The notes under the pieces are model-generated. The model did not search any database. It had not been told where the DNA came from and saw nothing but the letters and a program-made list of their open reading frames with translations. A stretch of DNA of 36,221 bases, from the NCBI GenBank assembly GCA_937872315.1, contig CALMST010000213.1, forward strand, positions 1-36,221, written 5' to 3'. Within the stretch, counting starts at the first letter, position 1. Every line of letters begins with the position of its first letter. Below are positions 9,201-16,383 of this stretch, in pieces. The stretch comes from an uncultured Ignavibacteria bacterium (lineage in GTDB: Bacteria; Bacteroidota; Ignavibacteria; Tepidaquicellales; Tepidaquicellaceae). Made by a program: the position numbers and the translations under genes.

Positions 9201-9264
9201 AAGTGTGGCACACTTTGTCATCATTTTCAGTTAATGAAAATTTTCAAAAAAGTGTGCCACACTT
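9201..9264. repeat. Compound inverted repeat (two inverted copies of a near-palindrome) at the 3' end of the Omp28-like gene
   Basis: AAGTGTGGCACACTTT (9201-9216) and its exact reverse complement (9249-9264) form a perfect 16-bp-arm inverted repeat. Each arm is itself almost a palindrome (AAGTGTG-g-CACACTT). The 32-nt spacer holds a further small inverted repeat, ATTTTCA-gttaa-TGAAAAT. 'TGCGG'-like bases flank both sides. On the minus strand it begins 8 nt after the TAG of the Omp28-like gene, and the first arm is followed by a run of T, so it may act as a terminator. The structure also resembles REP-type interspersed repeats. Confidence 0.75.
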
Positions 9265-9271
9265 CCGCAGA

Positions 9272-10363
9272 CTATTTCAAACTGACTAACTCAGCGGCCA
9301 TCACTTCCCTTGTATTATTATTATTCCTCTGGATAAATACAACTATATCAGTATTATTCTGATCGAGATCAGGGCTAATACTATAACTCTGATTATAACT
9401 GTTTGTCTGTCCCGGACTTATGGTAAATGCCTGTCCTGTTGGAGGTGTGACAAGATCCCTTAAGGTATTGTCAAAATGAGTCTCTCCGTTTGGAGCATTA
9501 TACTGAATATTATTTTCTGCTACAGCAACATGATATACAAGATCATTATATACCTCACCCGAAATCTGCTTTATCTGAATATTTATATTTCCGTTTCTTG
9601 TGACATTATCATATGTGTTTGTCAGTTTAATCGCGTATGTTCTTGTATCTGCGAGAAATTCATTGATCTTATTTGTCCATGAAGCCTGACTGAAAGCACC
9701 CATATATGCTCCCAGTAAAAAAGTTCTTGGATTTACTATCGCAGCATTGGGATAAAAATTCATTCGCGCATTATTGTCGGTTGTATTATACAGATAAAAC
9801 GGATCTCCTGCAAAAAGAGTAGTATGATATCTTAAAATTACGACATTAGCATCATTGGATGTGACTCCCTGTAAATTAAAAATTTCATCAAGATACGTAT
9901 TAGCCTCTACACAGGGAATACAGCTGGTGTTTGTAAAAATTTCAACCAGAATTTTATTCGTCGGATTGATCGATTCAAGTGAAGTGGAAAATGAAAACTG
10001 ACTTGACCAGTCAGTTGTATCGGTTGATACTGCGGCTTTTACTCTCCAGTAATAAGAACTGCTGTCATTAATAATACCATCCGGTACTGTATATGAAGAT
10101 GCCGTTAATCCTGATGTATCAAGAACAAAAGAACTAAATGCAGGATTCAATGAAATTTGCAAAGTATAACTGACAGCATTTGGAAAATCAACCCAGTCAA
10201 ATACCGGATTAAGTTCAGATATAGTTGAATTATTTCCGGGAGAAAGAAGCTGCGGAGTAGTCACTGCTGTAGAATTGTTCATGACCGTATCGTCATTGCT
10301 TTCACAAGAATAAAATGTAATGACAATCAATAAAACCGGTAATATTAAAAATGCTTTTTTCAT
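9272..10363 (-). CDS. Omp28-like lipoprotein with thioredoxin-type CxxC
   Basis: A 363-residue probable lipoprotein: the first 20 residues are a hydrophobic signal ending 'FYSC' with C20 as the likely lipidated residue. Residues about 35-128 look like a fibronectin-III-like or 'SusE-type' beta-sandwich ('LLSPGNNSTISELNPVFDWVDF ... YYWRVKA'). From about 136 comes an Omp28-type thioredoxin-like domain with 'VEIFTNTSCIPCVEAN', giving C148-x-x-C151, then beta-rich sequence to the end. Omp28 of Porphyromonas is an outer-membrane protein of unsettled function; the CxxC suggests redox or disulfide chemistry. It lies about 100 bp downstream of the DUF6029-like gene and near a TlpA gene, a grouping that fits a periplasmic thiol system. 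Confidence 0.8.
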   Translation of the reverse strand: MKKAFLILPVLLIVITFYSCESNDDTVMNNSTAVTTPQLLSPGNNSTISELNPVFDWVDFPNAVSYTLQISLNPAFSSFVLDTSGLTASSYTVPDGIINDSSSYYWRVKAAVSTDTTDWSSQFSFSTSLESINPTNKILVEIFTNTSCIPCVEANTYLDEIFNLQGVTSNDANVVILRYHTTLFAGDPFYLYNTTDNNARMNFYPNAAIVNPRTFLLGAYMGAFSQASWTNKINEFLADTRTYAIKLTNTYDNVTRNGNINIQIKQISGEVYNDLVYHVAVAENNIQYNAPNGETHFDNTLRDLVTPPTGQAFTISPGQTNSYNQSYSISPDLDQNNTDIVVFIQRNNNNTREVMAAELVSLK

Positions 10364-10462
10364 TTCTATTTTAAAATTTTATTAAACTTATTAATAAATT
10401 TAAATTTTTCAATGCCGGAAAATCATATTCATAGTTGTCAGATTGTTCATACAAAATCATGG

Positions 10463-12112
10463 TTAATATTGTGTAGCTATCAAAACTCTGAAACCTTCAA
10501 ACGGCTGTACAAATCTGCATATTCCATTAGTGCATTTAAGTCCGCCTCTTTCTGATCCGTAAGACACACCGAAAGTATTGGATTGATTCAATTTATAAGA
10601 GATCTCACCTGTAAACCAGCTGCTTTTTCCTGTTGGTTCATCTTCATTATTGGTGAATTCCGATGTTACAGTCAATACTAATGAAGGTGAACTGGAGAAA
10701 GTAAGTGAGTTATACTGATTCATAAAATTCTTATCACCTATATTAATTGAATTATTTGCCCATTGTGTTTCATTGATAAATGTAAGTGAATAAACATCCG
10801 TAAATGAATATCTGAATTCAAGCGGTATAGTTGTTGTCTTTATAATTTCAGAATTGGATGGATTGATCTGATTATATAAAACATTGTTCTGTAATGCAAT
10901 CGCAAGTTTTCCGTAAATTTTGTCTGTTGCATAATCTTCAGCCTCTAAATATAATTCCCAGAATGGTGAAAATGAATTGTCAAGATCAGGCAGCCAGCTG
11001 TCTCCTCTGTCAACTCTCTCATAAGAAATAACGGATGATGTATCAATGTCAGTATACTGATAATGTTTTGAAGCGATACTTCCGCTCAGATTAAAACTTA
11101 ATTTATCATTTGGCACATAAACAAAATCAAACTGTCCGCCTACCTCATCATTAAAATCAACTACATGCGGGTTTCTTGATGTGAGCACTGAATTGTTCTC
11201 TTTCTGTGCTGTAGGAGGATTCTGATAAGGAAGCATTCTTGAAGGTCGTGTATTGCTTCTGTTATCAGGTAAGGTTATATCAAATCTGTAATTCTTATAT
11301 TCAAGCGTCATACCCAGATTCCCGAAAGTATAGGCAAAGGATGAATAAAGTCCGTCCCCGTTTGCCGTACTGGCGTTATAAATTTCATTTGGTGATATGA
11401 CAGATGACTTGTAAGCGTAGGAAGTATAAAACTGCATACTCTTATAGTCAACATTGATAAAACCTTCAGATACATCAGAGTTTACATATGTTAAAAATCC
11501 TTCTTCAGGCAGAATACCGTTTGAATGAACATAATTCAGGCCAATGTTCAACGGCTTCAAAGGAGAAACTCTTAAAAAAGCATTTCTGAGTTTATAATTT
11601 TCAACTCTGTAAGGATCAAGATAATCCCGGTAATTTATATTTCCGCCAATGATCTGAGCTTTGATCTCAAGCGGGTTTTTGAATTTAAAAGTATTCTTGT
11701 AACCGATCCTTACCCCGTCAATTCCGGTGTCATATGCCAGAGCCCTGTCTTCAAAAGTATTCAATGACATTCCAAGTGAAATAGCTTCCCAGAAATCTCC
11801 CGCTCTAAGTGAAATACCTGATTCATGATCGTATTCAACAAATCGTTTTGCTATCCCCACAAAATTAACTCCATATTCTATTGAATCACTTATCTCATTT
11901 CTGAAACCAAAAGTAACTCCGTTAATTTTTAACCGGGCATCTGTCAGGTTTTCAAAATATTCTTTGGGATTTTTGATCGTTCCTGTGTATTGATATCCAT
12001 TGCCATATCTGAGAAGATTGCTTACAGCTGCTTCAACATTCAGATTTATCTGAGCTTTAACGGCAGTTGAAGTAATTAAAAGAAAAAATAAAACTGATAG
12101 TTTTTTAATCAT
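10463..12112 (-). CDS. DUF6029-like outer-membrane beta-barrel protein
   Basis: A 549-residue protein with a signal peptide of about 20 residues (cleavage after 'AVKAQ'). Most of the chain is amphipathic beta-strand sequence ending in Tyr ('FRVLIATQY'), consistent with an outer-membrane barrel. The N-terminal part ('NLLRYGNGYQY', 'ARLKINGVTFGFRNEISDS', 'LRAGDFWEAISLGMSLNTFED') resembles the DUF6029 family of Bacteroidota, which I recognise by pattern and genomic setting rather than by any catalytic residue. Neighbours are a TlpA-like thioredoxin upstream (12201-12722) and an Omp28-like lipoprotein downstream. These three are probably one functional group at the envelope; the substrate is unknown. 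Confidence 0.7.
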   Translation of the reverse strand: MIKKLSVLFFLLITSTAVKAQINLNVEAAVSNLLRYGNGYQYTGTIKNPKEYFENLTDARLKINGVTFGFRNEISDSIEYGVNFVGIAKRFVEYDHESGISLRAGDFWEAISLGMSLNTFEDRALAYDTGIDGVRIGYKNTFKFKNPLEIKAQIIGGNINYRDYLDPYRVENYKLRNAFLRVSPLKPLNIGLNYVHSNGILPEEGFLTYVNSDVSEGFINVDYKSMQFYTSYAYKSSVISPNEIYNASTANGDGLYSSFAYTFGNLGMTLEYKNYRFDITLPDNRSNTRPSRMLPYQNPPTAQKENNSVLTSRNPHVVDFNDEVGGQFDFVYVPNDKLSFNLSGSIASKHYQYTDIDTSSVISYERVDRGDSWLPDLDNSFSPFWELYLEAEDYATDKIYGKLAIALQNNVLYNQINPSNSEIIKTTTIPLEFRYSFTDVYSLTFINETQWANNSINIGDKNFMNQYNSLTFSSSPSLVLTVTSEFTNNEDEPTGKSSWFTGEISYKLNQSNTFGVSYGSERGGLKCTNGICRFVQPFEGFRVLIATQY

Positions 12113-12200
12113 TTAACGATTTCATCACTATGTTATTTAAACCCCTATAGTTATAAAAATTTATAATTTTGCAGGACTATTTTAATATATTATTTATATG

Positions 12201-12722
12201 TTACTTGGATTCATCTTTTATGTCCTGAGCATCATTTCCGCTGAGAGCATCTTCTATTTCTTTTTCAATTTTAACTTCATCACCGGTTATGTATCCCAGA
12301 TGTTTTGCAACAATGTTTTTGTTTTTATCAATTATCAGTGAATATGGAATTCCTACACCGCTGTAATTTTCAAATATTTTTTTGTCAAGATCAAAAATGA
12401 CAGGGAAAGTATATTTATTGGCATTTATGAAGGATTTTACCTTGGAAACGGATTTCTGATTATCCTGACTGATAGCAAGATATGTAAATCCCTGATCTTT
12501 ATATTTTTCATAAATAGGCTGCATTTTTTTCATCTCTTCTTTACAGGGTGAACACCAGGTTGCCCAAAATGATATCATTACCGGACCTTTTTCCAGTAAT
12601 TTACTTAGCACGATCTCATTACCATTCAGATCATCTTTTTCAATTTCATTAAAATACTGACCGAATGAAATTACAGGAGTTAATATTATGAATAATATTA
12701 TTGTTAAAAATGTCTTTTTCAA
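12201..12722 (-). CDS. TlpA-family periplasmic thioredoxin
   Basis: A 173-residue TlpA/ResA-like protein. An N-terminal signal peptide or anchor (residues 1-20, 'LTIILFIILTPVISFG') sends it to the periplasm. The active site is 'SFWATWCSPCKEEM' with C57 and C60, and the cis-Pro loop is 'GIPYSLIIDKNKNIV'. The insert between them ('YLAISQDNQKSVSKVKSFI') is typical of TlpA rather than thioredoxin. The start codon appears to be TTG (12720-12722), which gives the basic 'MKK' signal peptide start; no better ATG lies upstream. Such proteins reduce disulfides during cytochrome c maturation or in envelope proteins. Gene order with DUF6029-like and Omp28-like genes recurs in relatives as far as I know. 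Confidence 0.88.
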   Translation of the reverse strand: MKKTFLTIILFIILTPVISFGQYFNEIEKDDLNGNEIVLSKLLEKGPVMISFWATWCSPCKEEMKKMQPIYEKYKDQGFTYLAISQDNQKSVSKVKSFINANKYTFPVIFDLDKKIFENYSGVGIPYSLIIDKNKNIVAKHLGYITGDEVKIEKEIEDALSGNDAQDIKDESK

Positions 12723-12779
12723 TTTTGTTTTTGTTAAGATTAAAAAAAATAAAAATAAAACGGGAATATCCGGATTACT

Positions 12780-13814
12780 TTAAGAATTCATCAGAAGAAT
12801 TACAATTGCGGTAATAACTAAATTAGCTATACCAAGAGGAAGCATTACCTTCCATCCAAGATTCATCAGCTGGTCATATCTGAATCTCGGTATGGTCCAT
12901 CTGACCCAGATGAAGAACAGGACCATCAGAACAACTTTTGAAGCAAATGTCAGAACCTGTATGATACTTACCGCCATTGCCGGTAAGCCCATATCCTGCA
13001 GATAAGGAAATTGCCATCCGCCAAGATATAATGTAACTATCATTGATGATGAAACAATAACATTAGCATATTCTGCTAAAAAGAATAAAGCGAATTTCAT
13101 ACTGGAATATTCAGTATGGTATCCGCCGACAAGTTCCTGTTCGGCTTCAGGCAGATCAAACGGTGTTCTGTTTGTTTCAGCAAATGCAGATACAAGGAAT
13201 ATTATGAACCCAACTGGCTGAAGAAATATGTTCCATTTCCAACCGGCCTGGCTGCCTACAATTTTATCAAGCTCCAGTGTACCGTTCATTAATATAATTG
13301 CAATTACAGCTAAACCCATTGATAACTCATAGCTTATCATCTGTGCTGAAGCCCTTAAACCTCCAAGCAGTGAATACTTGTTGTTTGATGACCAGCCGCT
13401 TAATGTGACACCGTAAACCCCGAGTGATGTCATTGCAAGAAAATATAGTATGCCTATATTTACATTTGCTATCTGAAGATGAATTACCCTGTCACCTATT
13501 GTGATGGTATCACCAAATGGAATAACCGCAAATGTTGATAATGAAACTATGATTGAAATTGCCGGAGCTAAAGAGTGAATGAATTTATTGGCTTTTTCAG
13601 GAACTATATCTTCCTTCATTAAAAGCTTTACAGCATCAACAAGGGGTTGTAAAAGTCCCTGCGGACCTACTCTGTTTGGACCTAGTCTGTTCTGTATAAA
13701 TGCTGATACTCTTCTTTCAGCATAAACTGAGTATGCAACTGCCGTAAGTAAAACTGCAAGTACAAATCCAATTTTTGAGAGTGTTATTATTAATTCTGTA
13801 ACTGTTTCAGACAT
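12780..13814 (-). CDS. nuoH: NADH-quinone oxidoreductase subunit H (NuoH)
   Basis: A 344-residue polytopic subunit of complex I with about eight membrane helices. The signature loop 'ERRVSAFIQNRLGPNRVGPQ' (about residues 28-47) and the following 'LLQPLVDAVKLLMKEDIVP' line the quinone channel; 'AFAETNRTPFDLPEAEQELV' with its conserved acidic residues and 'GYHTEYSSMKF' are also intact. Length matches the family (325-350). NuoH couples quinone reduction to proton pumping and joins the peripheral and membrane arms. It stands alone: its neighbours are a TlpA gene and a VOC gene and no other nuo gene is in the window, so the rest of complex I is encoded elsewhere. Confidence 0.96.
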   Translation of the reverse strand: MSETVTELIITLSKIGFVLAVLLTAVAYSVYAERRVSAFIQNRLGPNRVGPQGLLQPLVDAVKLLMKEDIVPEKANKFIHSLAPAISIIVSLSTFAVIPFGDTITIGDRVIHLQIANVNIGILYFLAMTSLGVYGVTLSGWSSNNKYSLLGGLRASAQMISYELSMGLAVIAIILMNGTLELDKIVGSQAGWKWNIFLQPVGFIIFLVSAFAETNRTPFDLPEAEQELVGGYHTEYSSMKFALFFLAEYANVIVSSSMIVTLYLGGWQFPYLQDMGLPAMAVSIIQVLTFASKVVLMVLFFIWVRWTIPRFRYDQLMNLGWKVMLPLGIANLVITAIVILLMNS

Positions 13815-13987
13815 TAAAATTCAAATTGTGAGTAGGTAAAATCCGAAAAATAATCGTAAATTTAAATGCAAATTTTAAATTTTTTTAGTAACCTCTGAAC
13901 TTTTCTGAAACAGAATGAACGGCTTTTTAAAATTCAAAGTGGTATTTATCAGACTTTAACATACTTAAAAACCTTTAACTTACAGAC

Positions 13988-14347
13988 TTAATTTTTCATT
14001 CTTCTGTTTGATATCTGAAACTTATTCCCTTCAGGATCGCTTCCGTCACAAAAGTTTAATTCTCCGAAAGTCACGATCTTTCCCATTTTATGACCTCTGC
14101 TTTCTATCAATGCCTTGGCTTTTGCTACATCTTTTACTCCGAATGCAATTTTTACTCCGGTTTCCTTTTTTATATTGCCGGTTTTACCGATTTTATGTAA
14201 TCCTATATTGCAGCTTCCGCAGTCCAATTCCGTCCATTCAGGATCTATTTTATCTGTAATTTTAAATCCGAGAATATCCCGGTAAAATTCGGCAACTCCC
14301 GGAACGTCATTTACAAATAAGATAATGGTTGTGATCTTTCCAATCAT
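13988..14347 (-). CDS. VOC-family (glyoxalase/bleomycin resistance-like) protein
   Basis: A 119-residue single vicinal-oxygen-chelate module pair. It starts 'GKITTIILFVNDVPGVAEFYRDILGF', the standard beta-alpha-beta entry, contains 'CGSCNIGLHKIG' with a possible metal-binding His, and ends with 'GSDPEGNKFQISNRR', where the Glu of 'PEGN' is the usual second ligand. VOC proteins include glyoxalase I, dioxygenases, fosfomycin/bleomycin resistance proteins and many of unknown substrate; none can be chosen here. It lies 174 bp upstream of nuoH on the same strand and 77 bp downstream of msrB; gaps are long enough for separate promoters. Confidence 0.85.
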   Translation of the reverse strand: MIGKITTIILFVNDVPGVAEFYRDILGFKITDKIDPEWTELDCGSCNIGLHKIGKTGNIKKETGVKIAFGVKDVAKAKALIESRGHKMGKIVTFGELNFCDGSDPEGNKFQISNRRMKN

Positions 14348-14424
14348 ATATTATAAATTATTTTAATAAATCTTAAACTAATCTGAAAAATCACATATAT
14401 AAATAACTAACATAACTCACAATA

Positions 14425-14970
14425 TTACTTCTCTTCAAACTTCATCGCTGCCGAATTCATACAATACCTCTGACCTGTCGGAGGCGGTCCGTCATCAAAC
14501 ACATGTCCGAGATGAGCGCCGCATCTTCTGCATAATACTTCATCCCTGCTCATTCCGTGAGAATTATCAGCGCCAATGATAATGTTTGCTTCATTTACAG
14601 GAGCATAAAAACTCGGCCATCCGGTTCCTGATTCGAATTTGGTTTCAGAACTGTACAGCTCAAGACCGCATCCTATGCAATAATAAATACCTGATTTATG
14701 ATTGTCATTATATTGATTACTAAATGGACGCTCAGTTCCTTTTTCTCTGGTTACATAATACTGAATCTCTGTAAGCTGACTCTTCCATTCTTCATCTGTT
14801 TTTACAACTTCAAATTTTGGAGTATCATTTTTTTCTTTAGTTTCAAGTGTGTCTTTTGCTTTGCTGTTGAACTCTGATGAATTGTCGGTTAAGGTTTGTT
14901 TTGTACATGACAGAAATGCGGATAACATTAAAATTATTGCAAGTATATTCATTTTTGATAAAAATTTCAT
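14425..14970 (-). CDS. msrB: Peptide-methionine (R)-S-oxide reductase MsrB, lipoprotein form
   Basis: A 181-residue MsrB. Residues 1-21 form a lipoprotein signal ending 'AFLSC', C22 being the likely lipidated Cys, so the enzyme is expected at the periplasmic face of a membrane. After a charged linker the SelR domain (about 58-178) shows the zinc pairs C98/C101 ('YYCIGCG') and C147/C150 ('VLCRRCG'), the substrate loop '[11 protein letters not shown]', '[10 protein letters not shown]', and the catalytic C170 in '[10 protein letters not shown]'. It reduces methionine-R-sulfoxide in oxidised proteins. The gene is divergent from the peroxiredoxin at 15535 across a 564-bp spacer, both serving oxidant defence. 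Confidence 0.95.
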   Translation of the reverse strand: MKFLSKMNILAIILMLSAFLSCTKQTLTDNSSEFNSKAKDTLETKEKNDTPKFEVVKTDEEWKSQLTEIQYYVTREKGTERPFSNQYNDNHKSGIYYCIGCGLELYSSETKFESGTGWPSFYAPVNEANIIIGADNSHGMSRDEVLCRRCGAHLGHVFDDGPPPTGQRYCMNSAAMKFEEK

Positions 14971-15534
14971 ATTTAATTTAATTTCTAAATGGGTTTTGAA
15001 ATATTAACGAATTATGTCATTCGATGGTTCATATAATGTTTGCCTGTGAACTTGTGTCTATATAAAAACAAACAATGTTTATAAAAAAAATTTATAATAA
15101 ACTTCAATAATTTTCCGGTTTAATTTATGCTTTATTTCTATTCTGTTATTTATTATTTATTTCTTTTATTCTTAAAATTAAAAGCAATTTCCTGTCTTTT
15201 CCAAAACCAGTTTTCTAAAATAATCTTTTTCGGATTATAGAAATACCAGTCCGGCATTCTTTTTATAGATCAAAAGTAAATCCGGCAAAGAAAGATCTGC
15301 TTCCTGTCATATATTATAAATTTGTTTATTTCTTTCTGCAATTTATTACAGGCGGTTTATATTGATAATCAATTTAAAAATATTGATTTAAAGTTATAAT
15401 AATATTTTTATACAACTTTTTTAATTTAATTTATACACTACTTAACAATTTCAAATAAGTATTCTAATAATTACAGTGTAAAAATCACATAAAAGAATTA
15501 TTTTACAAAATTAACAAATTAATATAAATATATC
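14971..15534. other. 564-bp AT-rich divergent intergenic region (msrB / peroxiredoxin)
   Basis: No convincing gene is seen. The stretch should carry both divergent promoters. TAAATTTG at 15317-15324 fits the Bacteroidota -7 consensus TAnnTTTG on the plus strand but has no clear TTG box about 20 bp upstream. ATTGAT-a-ATCAAT (15361-15373) is a perfect 6-bp-arm palindrome, followed by a third ATTGAT at 15382-15387. TTATAATAAT at 15394-15403 matches the left half of a PerR-type box only. Confidence 0.5.
15361..15373. promoter_or_regulatory. Palindrome upstream of the peroxiredoxin gene
   Basis: ATTGAT-a-ATCAAT is a perfect 6-bp-arm inverted repeat 160 bp before the peroxiredoxin start, with another ATTGAT half-site 8 bp further on (15382-15387). 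It could bind a regulator of the oxidant genes; AT-richness makes chance quite possible. Confidence 0.3.
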
Positions 15535-16173
15535 ATGGCTGCTTTAAGATTAGGAGACACTGCTCCGAATTTCAGTGCAAAAACTACAGAAGGTGACATC
15601 ATGTTTCATGAATGGCTTGGAGATAGCTGGGGAGTTTTATTCTCCCATCCCGCGGACTTTACACCTGTATGTACTACCGAGCTTGGAATGGTTGCTAAAT
15701 TAAAAGATGAATTTGACAAACGTAATGTAAAGGTCATAGGTCTTAGTGTTGATCCGCTTACGGATCACACAGAATGGATCAAAGACATTAATGAAACCCA
15801 GAATGTAAATATGAATTTTCCGATGATAGCCGATGATGATAAATATGTATCATCTCTTTATGATATGATTCATCCGAATGCGGATGATAAACTTACTGTT
15901 CGTTCGGTATTCATAATAGGACCGGATAAAAAGGTAAAACTAACTCTTACATATCCAGCTTCCACGGGAAGAAATTTTCATGAGATCCTTAGAGCTATTG
16001 ATTCACTTCAGCTTACAGCAAATCACAGTGTGGCTACACCAGTCAACTGGAATGACGGTGATGACTGTATCATAGTAAATTCTATCAATGACGAAGATGC
16101 AGCTAAAAAATTCCCGAAAGGATTTAAGAAAATAAAACCTTATCTAAGAATTACTCCTCAGCCAAATAAATAG
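15535..16173 (+). CDS. 1-Cys peroxiredoxin (Prx6 subfamily)
   Basis: A 212-residue AhpC/TSA-family peroxidase of the Prx6 type. The peroxidatic Cys is C46 in 'SHPADFTPVCTTE', the 'P-x-x-x-T-x-x-C' motif; the conserved 'RSVFIIGPDKKVKLTLTYP' and the Prx6-type C-terminal extension ('DGDDCIIVNSI ... KGFKKIKPYLRITPQP') are present. The second Cys in 'DDCIIV' may act in resolution, as in some archaeal relatives. It reduces hydrogen peroxide and alkyl hydroperoxides in the cytoplasm. Monocistronic: a strong hairpin terminator follows (16194-16238). It faces msrB across a long regulatory spacer. Confidence 0.95.
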   Translation: MAALRLGDTAPNFSAKTTEGDIMFHEWLGDSWGVLFSHPADFTPVCTTELGMVAKLKDEFDKRNVKVIGLSVDPLTDHTEWIKDINETQNVNMNFPMIADDDKYVSSLYDMIHPNADDKLTVRSVFIIGPDKKVKLTLTYPASTGRNFHEILRAIDSLQLTANHSVATPVNWNDGDDCIIVNSINDEDAAKKFPKGFKKIKPYLRITPQPNK

Positions 16174-16193
16174 TGATTATCGGATTCTTCATT

Positions 16194-16238
16194 TAAAGCA
16201 CATTTAAAAAACAATATTTAGATGTGCTTTACTTTTTC
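16194..16238 (+). terminator. Intrinsic terminator of the peroxiredoxin gene
   Basis: AAAGCACAT (16195-16203) pairs perfectly with ATGTGCTTT (16222-16230); the stem extends inward through a U-G and four A-U pairs to an 8-nt loop, and outward by one T-A pair. It is followed by ACTTTTT. It starts about 20 bp after the stop codon. Confidence 0.85.
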
Positions 16239-16261
16239 CCGTTATATTTTAAAATAAAAAT

Positions 16262-16287
16262 TAATTGAAACCTTTTAATTTCAATTA
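16262..16287. promoter_or_regulatory. Inverted repeat upstream of the DUF5916 gene
   Basis: TAATTGAAA-ccttttaa-TTTCAATTA, perfect 9-bp arms with an 8-nt spacer, about 97 bp before the start of the DUF5916 gene and after the peroxiredoxin terminator. It is a candidate operator; low GC content weakens the case. Confidence 0.35.
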
Positions 16288-16383
16288 CGTCTTGTTACTA
16301 CTATTTACAATTATTTACGATCTCTGTATCTGATAAAATTCAATTATAAAAATTTAATTTATTTAACCTTCTATACTAAAACC

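Noticed and set aside
9115-9234. A 39-codon frame running into the compound inverted repeat
   Set aside because: Its second half is just the translation of the repeat arm; the first half has no similarity to anything I know. Likely spurious.
15394-15408. PerR box (TTATAATNATTATAA) before the peroxiredoxin
   Set aside because: Only the left half matches; the right half fails at four positions, which is expected in such AT-rich DNA.
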